DNA of 64,000 nt from Candidatus Paraprevotella stercoravium (GTDB lineage: Bacteria > Bacteroidota > Bacteroidia > Bacteroidales > Bacteroidaceae), in NCBI GenBank assembly GCA_944320795.1, contig CALUIU010000010.1, forward strand, positions 1 to 64,000. The letters are read 5' to 3'. Below the pieces are notes generated by a model. The model searched no databases, was not told where the DNA came from, and worked only from the letters and a program-made list of their open reading frames with translations. Positions 9,044-17,132 of the stretch are shown here, piece after piece; position 1 is the stretch's first letter; each line of letters begins with the position of its first letter. The position numbers and the translations under genes were made by a program.

Positions 9044-10342
9044 TCATTTCTTTTCATAAAGTGCCTGCACAATCGGCACACGCAAAGCCCGCCAGGCCGG
9101 AATGAGTGCCGAAGCCAGATTAAGCAGCAGACAAAATAGAAAGGCGGCCAGGAAAAGTACCGGCGAGAACAGCATGGCCGGAGTAACCAGCATCTCTTCA
9201 TTCTCTACTTGCATGAGGCCATAGGTATCGAACAGACCGATAATCCAGTCGTGCCCCCATCCCAACAGCATCCAGGAAAGCACCAGGCCCAACAGTCCTC
9301 CGGCTAAAGTCATGAGCAGATTCTCACGTACTACCCGACGCAACAGATATCCCCGTTCGGCTCCGAAAGCACGACTGATGCCCAGTTCCGGCAAACGGGT
9401 GTCCATACGTCCCGAAATCATACCTCCCAGATTCACGGCCGGAACAATCAGAAAGGCCAGAAGCAGTCCGCCCCAAAAACGGATCATCGCCGGCAAATCG
9501 ACTTCCATGTTTCCCGGAACCAGATTCCGTTTCCACACAGGCATCGGACAATCAACATCCAACCGTTTCTCATCGGCATGCAGCACATTATACCGGCGCA
9601 CCAGATCACGGACATCGGCCTGCAACTGCCGGGCCTGCTTCTTGTCTTGCACCCGAAAGACTGTGGTGAACCCGCCGGAACCGATTTCCTGATAGTTTCC
9701 ATAACCCGGAACATGAGTATAAGGCAGCCAGATCTGGGCAAAACTTGTCGGAGTAAGACTACTGGCATCGCGTACCACACCCGTAACCGTATAGTCCATA
9801 TAATTCATGGTAAAGCGCTTGCCTACAGCCTGCTCCGTACCGAACAGCCGACGGGCCATGGAAGCGGACAACACACCACAGGGGCGGGCGCTCTCCAAGT
9901 CGGACCAGGAGAACGGAGCACCGGCTACAAAATCAAAATCGAATACCCGAAAAAAATTCGGATCCGTATATTTCGTATGTACTTTCAGCTCACTTTTTCC
10001 GTCTGCAAGTTGAAGCCAGTCATTCAGATTCCGGTTATACGTATAAATGGCCGTAACCTTTCCGGCCGAACGTAACGGATAAAACCACTGGTGAACCATA
10101 GCTTCCGAACAGTAACCGCCACTGGTCAGCACCCCGTCGGCATTATAAGTCTTTACTGCACGCACCTCATAAAGCCGGTCGCGGTTCAACTCCGGGTAAA
10201 CGGGAGCCGTCAGCAGATGAAAATACATCACGACAATCATCGTCATCGTGACCGGCAGTGCCGTCCCGATCAGATAAAGCCCGCCGAAAAGCTTGTTCTG
10301 CCACAGCAAGGCCCATGTTTGTTTCCAATAACTTTTTATCAT
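9044..10342 (-). CDS. FtsX/MacB-type ABC transporter permease (pair 1, type B)
   Basis: A 432-residue FtsX/MacB-type permease. It has the N-terminal helix (about 17-40), a periplasmic MacB-like domain (about 45-285), the coupling segment ISRAFGAERGYLLRRVV and three C-terminal helices. It pairs with the downstream type A permease at 7732-8997, and both have second copies after the ATPase gene. The adaptor gene lies 78 bp upstream. The start MIKSYWKQTW matches the paralogous start at 6956. Confidence 0.9.
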   Translation of the reverse strand: MIKSYWKQTWALLWQNKLFGGLYLIGTALPVTMTMIVVMYFHLLTAPVYPELNRDRLYEVRAVKTYNADGVLTSGGYCSEAMVHQWFYPLRSAGKVTAIYTYNRNLNDWLQLADGKSELKVHTKYTDPNFFRVFDFDFVAGAPFSWSDLESARPCGVLSASMARRLFGTEQAVGKRFTMNYMDYTVTGVVRDASSLTPTSFAQIWLPYTHVPGYGNYQEIGSGGFTTVFRVQDKKQARQLQADVRDLVRRYNVLHADEKRLDVDCPMPVWKRNLVPGNMEVDLPAMIRFWGGLLLAFLIVPAVNLGGMISGRMDTRLPELGISRAFGAERGYLLRRVVRENLLMTLAGGLLGLVLSWMLLGWGHDWIIGLFDTYGLMQVENEEMLVTPAMLFSPVLFLAAFLFCLLLNLASALIPAWRALRVPIVQALYEKK

Positions 10343-10420
10343 GTTCTTCTTTTCTATTCCATTATATTACTTTACCGGAAAATACTCACAGAGAAACCGG
10401 TCTGCCTTCAGACAGCAGCC

Positions 10421-11665
10421 TCAGCGTATTTTCAGAACCATCTTATCCTTATAAGAACTCAGGTCGCTCACCACCACACGTTCACCCTCCTTCAGTCCGT
10501 CGAGCACTTCCACATGGTCAAAGTCACACTCTCCCAACCGCACTCTGCGGCGCACCAGTTCATCACCATCCTGCACAAACAGCTGATATTCTCCGGGGCC
10601 CGTATAGAACGAGGCATTGGCCATACGTATGGCGTTTTCACGCACGGCATGTACCACATACAGGTCGGCCTTCACTCCCGGGCGTAAACGGGATGATACT
10701 TTATCGTCCAACTGTACGGAAAAAGAAATCATCCCATTGTCGCTCAATGGAGTTACACCGGATACCATGCCGGGAAATACCTGATCATTAACCTTAACCA
10801 ACACTTTGGCTCCAACTCTTATTAAATCGGCATAGGTATCGGACAGACTGCCCTCAATCCGGAAATGACTCAGATCGGACACTACGGCCACTTCTTCGCC
10901 TTGTGACACCTGGGCTCCTATCTGTGTATTTATAAAGGTAAGCACTGCCTGGCGCGGAGAACGGATGCGGGCATCCTCTAAGGTACGTCGTTTCTCTTCC
11001 ATGGACCGGCGGAAAATCTCCAGATCCAACTGTTTTATCTTTAGTTCGGTGCGGCGTGCCTGACGCTCGTTCTCCACTTTCTGACGCAATTGCTCCAGCT
11101 CCATGCGGCTGGTCGTATAAGAAAGCTCGGCCTGGCGTACCTGATCGGCTGTGCCCGATCCCAGGCTATCCAGATAGCGTTCATTGTTCCAGTCCACCTT
11201 CATGCGGTCCAGTTTCATTTCGGCAATCCGGATCTGCATTTCCAGGTCGTTCAGATAAATCTTGTCGTTACCCAACTGTTGCTCCAGCTGATAACATTTC
11301 ATCTTTTCCTCGTCCAGCAGTTTCTTATAATCGTTTTCAATGCTCTGCAAATCGAGCCGCAGCAACGGAGTGCCCACTTCTACCGTGTCACCGACACGGG
11401 CATACACTTCCATAATGCGCGAGCCTACCGGCGAAGTGATACGTTCTTCGAAAGCCGGCACTACCTTACCATAAGCGCTGACGCCGGTTTCGATAGTGCC
11501 GGAATCTACTGTATAAAAGACCAAAGACGTTTGCTTGACACCGGTTTGAAGCTGGCCGCTGATCCAAAGAACCGCGCCAACCAATACGGCAGCACTCAAA
11601 ACTACATAAAGCGCAATCTTGATGCGCCGTTTTCTGATTTCAACAGGAGATATAGGACGATCCAT
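10421..11665 (-). CDS. HlyD-family periplasmic adaptor (membrane fusion protein)
   Basis: First gene of the operon; it links the ABC permeases to the TolC-like channel. The protein has one N-terminal membrane anchor (ALYVVLSAAVLVGAVLWIS), a biotinyl-lipoyl-like half-motif near GSRIMEVYARVGDTVEVGTPL, a long coiled-coil hairpin rich in E, Q, R and K, and beta-barrel and C-terminal domains ending in LSSYKDKMVLKIR. A longer reading with an ATG at 11698 is possible. I reject it because the sigma-54 promoter at 11701-11717 predicts transcription start near 11690, inside that extension. The ATG at 11665 (MDRPISPVEIRKRR) leaves a leader of about 25 nt and gives 414 residues. Confidence 0.9.
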   Translation of the reverse strand: MDRPISPVEIRKRRIKIALYVVLSAAVLVGAVLWISGQLQTGVKQTSLVFYTVDSGTIETGVSAYGKVVPAFEERITSPVGSRIMEVYARVGDTVEVGTPLLRLDLQSIENDYKKLLDEEKMKCYQLEQQLGNDKIYLNDLEMQIRIAEMKLDRMKVDWNNERYLDSLGSGTADQVRQAELSYTTSRMELEQLRQKVENERQARRTELKIKQLDLEIFRRSMEEKRRTLEDARIRSPRQAVLTFINTQIGAQVSQGEEVAVVSDLSHFRIEGSLSDTYADLIRVGAKVLVKVNDQVFPGMVSGVTPLSDNGMISFSVQLDDKVSSRLRPGVKADLYVVHAVRENAIRMANASFYTGPGEYQLFVQDGDELVRRRVRLGECDFDHVEVLDGLKEGERVVVSDLSSYKDKMVLKIR

Positions 11666-11700
11666 ATTTACGTTTATTTTATCATTTTCACTTTTCATTT

Positions 11701-11717
11701 AACAAGAATCATGCCAA
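11701..11717 (-). promoter_or_regulatory. Sigma-54 (-24/-12) promoter of the nine-gene efflux operon
   Basis: On the minus strand this reads TTGGCATGATTCTTGTT. It matches the RpoN consensus TGGCAC-N5-TTGC with two mismatches, and the GG and GT dinucleotides are exactly 10 bp apart as required. It predicts a start near 11690, just before the ATG at 11665. The operon encodes its own sigma-54 activator. Confidence 0.8.
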
Positions 11718-11760
11718 AAACGTAAAGTATTGATATTCCGACAGATAAGCAAAATCACAA

Positions 11761-11797
11761 GTGTCCGAAAATGGACAGTGTGTCCATTTTCGGACAC
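11761..11797. promoter_or_regulatory. Tandem palindromic enhancer sites (two TGTCC-N6-GGACA)
   Basis: A perfect 37-bp palindrome: two 17-bp arms (GTGTCCGAAAATGGACA and its complement) around a GTG centre. Each arm is itself a TGTCC-N6-GGACA dyad, at 11762-11777 and 11781-11796, with centres 19 bp apart. The sites lie about 80 and 100 bp upstream of the predicted sigma-54 start, the usual place for enhancer-binding protein sites. The NtrC-type regulator of the operon is the likely ligand (inference). Confidence 0.75.
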
Positions 11798-11845
11798 AAA
11801 ATCGAAAAACAGAGTCCAAAACAAGGCGGTGTCGGGATAAAAAAG

Positions 11846-11853
11846 TATCTTTG
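11846..11853 (+). promoter_or_regulatory. -7 element (TATCTTTG) of the metalloprotease gene
   Basis: A perfect match to the Bacteroidetes housekeeping -7 element TAnnTTTG, 38 bp before the ATG at 11892. The intergenic region therefore has a sigma-54 promoter facing left and a housekeeping promoter facing right, with the double palindrome between them. Confidence 0.65.
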
Positions 11854-11891
11854 TTTTCAGAATAGAATGTATCACCTAATTTAATACAGAC

Positions 11892-14240
11892 ATGATAAAA
11901 TTAAGGATGATTCTGCTCCTGCTCTGCGCCGGTCTGGTGGCCGCTCCCGCAGATGCCAAGCGGAAGAAAAAGAAAGACAAAGAGAAAGTTGAAAACGCAG
12001 CTCCCAAAGAAGATATTAGAGAGGGGCTGTTTCAGGTAGTCAAATCAGGCACTGACTGGTTCTTCCAGATTCCGGACTCGCTGATCGGCCGCCGCTTCCT
12101 GACCACGACCCGATTCACCAGTACCCCGGCCAACTGCGGCAAGTTCGGTGGCGAACAGATGAACGAACAGGTGGTGTACTGGGAAAAAAGCAACGACGGA
12201 CGCCTTCTGCTGCGTGCCGAACTGCTGATCAACACCGCCGATTCTACCGAAAATATTTATAAGGCAATTACCATAAGCAACAACAATCCGATTATCGGTG
12301 CCTTCAAGGTTGAAAAGAAGGTGGGCAAAGCCAGCCGCATCAAGGTGACCTCTTTCTTTAATGAGGACAATCCGGCTTTAGGTATGCCAGCCTATATGAA
12401 AAAGCAGTATAACCTGAGCACTCAGGTGGGCGACCTGTCGTTTATCGAAAGCATCAAGACCTTCCCGATGAACACAGAGGTGCGCCTTGTGAAGACCTGG
12501 AACTCGGCAACGGGAAATCTGCCTGCCACCTCCTCAACCGGACGCGCCACCTTCGGACTGAACATCTCGTTCATTCTGCTGCCCGAAGAACCGATGATGC
12601 GCCGTTATTTCGATCCGCGTGTGGGTTATTTCGCCGACGGATTCAACGAGTTCTCCGACGACCAGCAGCGCGTCAAGGGCAAGCGTTTCATTGTACGCTG
12701 GCGTCTGGAACCACGCCCCGAAGATGTGGAAAAGATGAAACGCGGCGAACTGGTGGAACCCGTCAAACCGATTGTGTATTACATTGACCCGGCCACTCCG
12801 AAACAGTGGCGAAAATATCTCATCGCAGGTATCAACGACTGGCAGAAAGCTTTCGAAAAGGCCGGCTTCAAGAATGCCATCATCGGTAAGGAATGGCCAG
12901 AAAACGACTCGACCATGAGCATGGAAGACGCACGCTATTCGGTAATCCGCTATCTGGCCTCTCCGATAGAGAATGCCTACGGACCGAACGTACACGACCC
13001 ACGCTCGGGCGAGATTCTGGAAAGCCACATCTGCTGGTATCACAATGTGATGAATCTGCTGCACGACTGGTATATGGTACAGGCCGGAAGCATTGATGAA
13101 GCCGCACAGAAAATGAACTTCGACGAGGAACTGATGGGCGAACTGATCCGCTTTGTTTCTTCGCACGAGGTGGGCCACACCTTGGGCTTGCGCCATAACT
13201 TCGGTGCCAGCAGCACGGTGCCGGTAGACAGCCTGCGCAACAAGGAATGGGTGGAGAAATACGGTCATACACCCAGTATCATGGATTACGCCCGCTTCAA
13301 TTATGTGGCACAGCCGGAGGACGGCATTTCGCGCGCCGGCATCTTCCCACGCATCAACGATTATGACATGTGGGCCATCGAATGGGGTTATCGTCCGATG
13401 ATCGGAGCTACCGACGAAGACAGCGACCATGCCATGCTCGAAGAACTGATACAGAAGAATCTGCCGGGCAACCCGCGTCTGTGGTTCGGCGACGGAGAAA
13501 CCAACCGGGTGAACGATCCTCGCTGTCAGACCGAGGATTTGGGTGATGATGCCGTAAAAGCCAGCGAATATGGTATTCTGAATCTGAAGCGGGAAATTGC
13601 GGCTCTTCCGAAATGGACCTATGACAACAAGGATATCTATAATGAGAATCTGAAAGGAATGTACGACCAGATCCGCAACCAGTTCTACCGTTACAACAAT
13701 CATGTGTTGCGCAACATCGGGGGTTATTACAGCAACTTCAAAACGGTGAACGAAAGCGGTGCCATCTACACTCCGGTGGAAAAAGCGCGCCAAAAGAATG
13801 CGTTGGCTTACTTTGAGCGCAACATCTTTACAGAACCGACCTGGCTGTTGCCGGAGTATATGAACCGCTTCACTTCAAAACCGGAAAACTACACCACCAG
13901 CATCGGTACGAGCATGGTGAGCCGTCTGCTCGGCCTGATTGACGGACTGAACCCGGAATATACCGCCGACGAGTATCTGGCCGACCTGACCCGACTGACC
14001 TTCCGCAACACCGCCAACCCAAGTGCTTATGAAAAGGCCTTACAGAACACGTTTGTAGAAAGTCTGGTTTCTTATCTGAACCGTGCCGGCATCAGCGCCA
14101 AAGCACGCCCTTATGTGTTGCAGACGCTTCAGAACCTGAAAACCCGTACGGCACAGTATGCACGTAGTGTCAACAAGAGCACTCAGGCACACTTTGCCAA
14201 CCTGAATGATGCCATCACACGGGCATTGACCATCAAATAA
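11892..14240 (+). CDS. Zinc-dependent metalloprotease, DUF5117/DUF5118 family
   Basis: A large secreted or periplasmic metalloprotease of 782 residues, of a type common in Bacteroidetes and usually annotated as zinc-dependent metalloprotease. It has an N-terminal signal peptide (about 1-22) followed by a very basic stretch of lysines (24-33). The active site is HEVGHTLGLRH, with zinc ligands His425, His429 and His435 and catalytic Glu426. A metzincin-like Met-turn, SIMDYARFNY, follows about 35 residues later. The N-terminal part is the DUF5118/DUF5117 region and the C-terminal part contains the DUF4953-type domain. It is divergent from the efflux operon. Natural substrate unknown. Confidence 0.9.
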   Translation: MIKLRMILLLLCAGLVAAPADAKRKKKKDKEKVENAAPKEDIREGLFQVVKSGTDWFFQIPDSLIGRRFLTTTRFTSTPANCGKFGGEQMNEQVVYWEKSNDGRLLLRAELLINTADSTENIYKAITISNNNPIIGAFKVEKKVGKASRIKVTSFFNEDNPALGMPAYMKKQYNLSTQVGDLSFIESIKTFPMNTEVRLVKTWNSATGNLPATSSTGRATFGLNISFILLPEEPMMRRYFDPRVGYFADGFNEFSDDQQRVKGKRFIVRWRLEPRPEDVEKMKRGELVEPVKPIVYYIDPATPKQWRKYLIAGINDWQKAFEKAGFKNAIIGKEWPENDSTMSMEDARYSVIRYLASPIENAYGPNVHDPRSGEILESHICWYHNVMNLLHDWYMVQAGSIDEAAQKMNFDEELMGELIRFVSSHEVGHTLGLRHNFGASSTVPVDSLRNKEWVEKYGHTPSIMDYARFNYVAQPEDGISRAGIFPRINDYDMWAIEWGYRPMIGATDEDSDHAMLEELIQKNLPGNPRLWFGDGETNRVNDPRCQTEDLGDDAVKASEYGILNLKREIAALPKWTYDNKDIYNENLKGMYDQIRNQFYRYNNHVLRNIGGYYSNFKTVNESGAIYTPVEKARQKNALAYFERNIFTEPTWLLPEYMNRFTSKPENYTTSIGTSMVSRLLGLIDGLNPEYTADEYLADLTRLTFRNTANPSAYEKALQNTFVESLVSYLNRAGISAKARPYVLQTLQNLKTRTAQYARSVNKSTQAHFANLNDAITRALTIK

Positions 14241-14268
14241 CAGGGTATTCTGGAAACAGAAAAAGAAC

Positions 14269-14304
14269 AAAATGGCACAATCCGGCTTTGGGTTGTGCCA
14301 TTTT
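14269..14304 (+). terminator. Intrinsic terminator after the metalloprotease gene
   Basis: Inverted repeat with 12-bp arms, AAAATGGCACAA and TTGTGCCATTTT, around a 12-nt loop. The right arm ends in a short T-run. Confidence 0.75.
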
Positions 14305-14427
14305 GTCTACACTCGGGCATCTCCAAAAAGTAAACAAAGTTTTCGGGAGTATAAAATCCCGTCAGATGACTTAAAGAAGTTTTTACAAGTTTAATTCAAC
14401 CGCTCTGGCATCTGACAAAATTGCATC

Positions 14428-14443
14428 CGGCACAGCATTTGTA
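14428..14443 (+). promoter_or_regulatory. Candidate sigma-54 promoter of the hsp20 gene
   Basis: CGGCAC-AGCAT-TTGTA has the GG-N10-GT spacing of a -24/-12 promoter and predicts a start near 14454, about 75 nt before the hsp20 ATG. No TAnnTTTG element was found in this leader, unlike most other genes here. An inverted repeat CGGGA-N8-TCCCG at 14344-14361 lies about 100 bp upstream of the predicted start. This call is tentative. Confidence 0.4.
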
Positions 14444-14529
14444 CTATTCTTAGCGAATCGCAGAACCGAAAGGGGATGCGAGAGAGAAACGAACTGAAAT
14501 AAACAACTAAAGAATAGGAGATTAAGATT

Positions 14530-14967
14530 ATGATGCCGATGAGAAAAACTTATGGTCAGAACTGGTTACCGAGTATCTTCAATGACTTTTTCGATACTGA
14601 TTGGATGGTTAAGGCTAATGCAACAGCTCCATCAATCAACGTAATAGAAAGCGACAAAAGCTATACCGTTGAGGTGGCTGCTCCGGGTATGACGAAAGAC
14701 GACTTCAACATCCATTTGGGTGAAAACAACGAGTTGTCCATCTCCATGGAGAAGAAATCCGAAAACAAGGAAGAGGACAAGGAAAACAAGAAATATCTGC
14801 GTCGCGAATTCTCATACACCAAATTCCAGCAAAGCCTGATTTTGCCGGACGATGTAGAGAAAGAAAAGATCAGCGCCCAGGTTCACGACGGTGTGCTGAG
14901 CATCGAATTGCCAAAACGCACTCCGGAAGAAAAAGCCAAAGTAAGCCGTGTTATTGAGATTCACTAA
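14530..14967 (+). CDS. Small heat shock protein, Hsp20/alpha-crystallin family
   Basis: An ATP-independent holdase chaperone that keeps unfolding proteins soluble. It has 145 residues, typical for bacterial Hsp20. The N-terminal arm (about 1-35) contains SIFNDFFDTDW. The alpha-crystallin domain (about 36-130) shows the expected VEVAAPGMTKDDFNIHL, ending with GVLSIELPKRTPEE, and a short C-terminal tail with VIEIH, close to the IXI oligomerisation motif. It stands alone between two terminators. Two neighbouring ATGs (first and second codons) make the exact start uncertain by one residue. Confidence 0.95.
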   Translation: MMPMRKTYGQNWLPSIFNDFFDTDWMVKANATAPSINVIESDKSYTVEVAAPGMTKDDFNIHLGENNELSISMEKKSENKEEDKENKKYLRREFSYTKFQQSLILPDDVEKEKISAQVHDGVLSIELPKRTPEEKAKVSRVIEIH

Positions 14968-14989
14968 TTCTTAATAGTTCAGCAATTGC

Positions 14990-15028
14990 ATCCCGCCTGT
15001 GGAAGAAATTCCATAGGCGGGATTTTTT
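14990..15028 (+). terminator. Intrinsic terminator of hsp20
   Basis: Stem ATCCCGCCT...AGGCGGGAT with an inner TGGAA/TTCCA extension, followed by seven Ts. It is a strong Rho-independent terminator. The remaining 250 bp to 15278 are AT-rich with nothing I can recognise. Confidence 0.9.
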
Positions 15029-15277
15029 TATGGGGTCAGTTTTATTATAATAACACAATATTAAAAGAATGCAGTTTAGCCAACATAATATCACATAGCT
15101 AATCTGCTTAACATAAACAGAACAACAATTGACTGATACATACGCAAATTTTAATAAATCAGAAGAGTTATAAGAAAACGTAACCTGTGCAAAAAATGCA
15201 CGAGTTCAAAATGAAAGTGGAAAAATATGATAATAGAGTAATCAATAAAGATTATAACACGGATTTTTTTATATCTT

Positions 15278-16123
15278 CTAATCTCCAAGATGTGTAGAAG
15301 GAATATACCGACACCAAGTAACACAATTCAATCCGCCACCATGTTTTATTAATGAAGTAATGTTCACTTGTTCAATCGTATCATCAGGGAAATACTGCCG
15401 TATCTGAGTCAGAGCCTGCTGATCTTCTTCAATTCCCAAACAAGGCAATACAATAAGGTTTTTCACCGTCAGAAAATTAATATATGCCCAATTTAGACGA
15501 TTCGGTTTTCTTACTTGATAGGACAAAAATTCCAAATTAAATTTTTTGGATAATCTTTTCACAACCTCTTCAGCATATGAGTCATCATAATCATGGTAAT
15601 TAGTCATCAGAACTGCCGAATCCGATATTGGCTTAACGACTCCATCTGAATGCCCATATATTTCATATCGGTCCCAAGGAATGAAAACCACCTCGCATTC
15701 CAAATGATTCTGTAGTTTTCTTTTCAACCATTTTGAAGATACTCCCGGATTTTCAGCAAAAACTTTTTCTGTCATAATAACCTTATCACCCACTTTTACC
15801 ACATTGCCTCCATCTATAACCAGAGAAGATTCTTTAATAGGAAGTCCCATTTTCTGACTGACCTCCAAAGAATCCGTAATATATCTCCGATTGCATGAAT
15901 TTTTAAGCAGATAGTCCGGCATGTACCGATAACATAAAAATCTGTCTTCGTCTAACTGTAAAGGCATATAATCCCGACACCAAACATCCTTTGTGTCGGG
16001 AATAATCTGATGATTAATATTATATTTTGAGAGTATCGTAATCAAATTCGTATATACCTCTTTATAATCCTTTTGAAGCCATAAAGACACATATACGGAA
16101 TTTGCCTGATAATCTGGTATCAT
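15278..16123 (-). CDS. Agmatine/peptidyl-arginine deiminase-like protein
   Basis: A guanidino-group-modifying enzyme of the agmatine deiminase/PAD_porph family, likely to hydrolyse agmatine or a similar guanidine to the carbamoyl compound and ammonia. Visible active-site features are WCRDY (Asp51), IDGGN (103-107), GHSDG (His158, Asp160) and the nucleophilic Cys267 in HGGGLNCVTW. At 281 residues it is shorter than usual agmatine deiminases (about 340-370), mainly at the N terminus and around the middle. It follows the unknown gene 16136-16885 by 12 bp, so they form a two-gene operon. The pair is markedly more AT-rich than its neighbours, suggesting acquisition by transfer. Substrate not determined. 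Confidence 0.8.
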   Translation of the reverse strand: MIPDYQANSVYVSLWLQKDYKEVYTNLITILSKYNINHQIIPDTKDVWCRDYMPLQLDEDRFLCYRYMPDYLLKNSCNRRYITDSLEVSQKMGLPIKESSLVIDGGNVVKVGDKVIMTEKVFAENPGVSSKWLKRKLQNHLECEVVFIPWDRYEIYGHSDGVVKPISDSAVLMTNYHDYDDSYAEEVVKRLSKKFNLEFLSYQVRKPNRLNWAYINFLTVKNLIVLPCLGIEEDQQALTQIRQYFPDDTIEQVNITSLIKHGGGLNCVTWCRYIPSTHLGD

Positions 16124-16135
16124 ATATTTATGAAC

Positions 16136-16885
16136 TTATTTCTTAGAACTCCTTTTGAATCTCCACATTCTCATATCCTGCACATATTTCTTATTAGCAG
16201 TCGGTTGCGCCCCGCTAAATTTATCCATAGTTTTCTTCTCCGGTGCCTTATAGGGCCTATTCTTGAAAACCTTGTCTTTTAATTCATAATCAGCCACATT
16301 AAATCTCTGTTCTTCTGAAATCTCAAAGTCTTTCTCTTCCGAACTATCAACCCACTGAATACTAAATCCACCTTCAAATACAGAATATTGAGAATATAGA
16401 GCATCATATAAATAGGTAGGTTTATCTATGATTTTCACTTTATCAAATTCAGACAGTTGCTCTTCATTTTTATGAGATTCGTCTACAGAGAACTCACGAA
16501 TCAAAGCAGACAAACGAACAGCGTGTGCGGCATCCTTACCGTGTTCAAAAGTAATATCTATTCCGGAAACATGGTTATGCAATACACCCAGTGGAAAAAG
16601 GGATTTCAAATCCTCCCTGTTGTCCTTATTCCGATGATAGACAATATAATCCTTGATTTTATCATCCCCCTCACCTTCTTCATGACAATAAATTTCCACA
16701 CAAGTTGGTTGCACTTTTATAAAAGAGTCACAATTATTCTTCTTAACTAAAAAATAACCCTGAAGAATCAGTCGAGCCAAATCCTTAAACACCAATACCA
16801 GTTTCTCATCTCTATTCTTTCCCTCTTTCTTATTTTCAATTTCTGTACGCAGATCAAAGGATTTAATTTTATCTTCTAAATTCAT
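16136..16885 (-). CDS. Unknown protein, co-transcribed with the deiminase-like gene
   Basis: I do not recognise this 249-residue protein. It has no signal peptide or membrane segment. The N-terminal half mixes charged helices with a compact region containing YFLVKKN and VEIYCHEE. A striking stretch GVLHNHVSGIDITFEHG with two histidines, an acidic residue and glycines looks like a conserved functional site. The C-terminal 60 residues are basic (KNRPYKAPEKK, MRMWRFKRSSKK), compatible with nucleic-acid or protein binding. It is the first gene of an AT-rich operon with the deiminase-like gene. A -7 element (CAAAGGTA on plus, TACCTTTG on minus) at 16942-16949 gives a leader of about 50 nt. Confidence 0.6.
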   Translation of the reverse strand: MNLEDKIKSFDLRTEIENKKEGKNRDEKLVLVFKDLARLILQGYFLVKKNNCDSFIKVQPTCVEIYCHEEGEGDDKIKDYIVYHRNKDNREDLKSLFPLGVLHNHVSGIDITFEHGKDAAHAVRLSALIREFSVDESHKNEEQLSEFDKVKIIDKPTYLYDALYSQYSVFEGGFSIQWVDSSEEKDFEISEEQRFNVADYELKDKVFKNRPYKAPEKKTMDKFSGAQPTANKKYVQDMRMWRFKRSSKK

Positions 16886-16941
16886 AATTTATATTTTAAA
16901 TTTATTATTTAATATATTAATTATCAACACATTACAAAAAA

Positions 16942-16949
16942 CAAAGGTA
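16942..16949 (-). promoter_or_regulatory. -7 element (TACCTTTG) of the AT-rich two-gene operon
   Basis: Matches TAnnTTTG on the minus strand, 57 bp before the ATG at 16885. A normal Bacteroidetes promoter indicates that the operon is fitted for expression in this host. Confidence 0.55.
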
Positions 16950-17038
16950 ATATAAAAATCTTTCGTTCCAAAGGCTTTTCAAAGTTTTTTTATGCTTTTT
17001 CTACCTGGCACAACCAATAAAAAAACATTTACTGAGAA

Positions 17039-17059
17039 GGATTTTCAAATTGAAAATCC
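17039..17059. promoter_or_regulatory. 21-bp perfect palindrome upstream of the phosphatase gene
   Basis: GGATTTTCAA-A-TTGAAAATCC is a perfect odd palindrome about 32 bp upstream of the -7 element at 17091. It is not followed by a T-run, so an operator is more likely than a terminator. Confidence 0.5.
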
Positions 17060-17090
17060 ATCTATTATTGGGCAAAAAGAAGGAAATCAT

Positions 17091-17098
17091 TACATTTG
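17091..17098 (+). promoter_or_regulatory. -7 element (TACATTTG) of the histidine phosphatase gene
   Basis: Perfect TAnnTTTG element 34 bp before the ATG at 17133. Confidence 0.6.
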
Positions 17099-17132
17099 CA
17101 TAGATCAACATAAAACTAATTCAAACTGAATT

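Noticed and set aside
11761-11797. Reading the perfect palindrome as a transcription terminator
   Set aside because: No T-run follows on either side, it lies between divergent promoters, and each arm is itself a dyad, which fits activator sites better.
12534-13793. Long open frame antisense to the metalloprotease gene
   Set aside because: The sense gene has clear homology and active-site motifs; the antisense frame has no recognisable domain and arises from codon composition.
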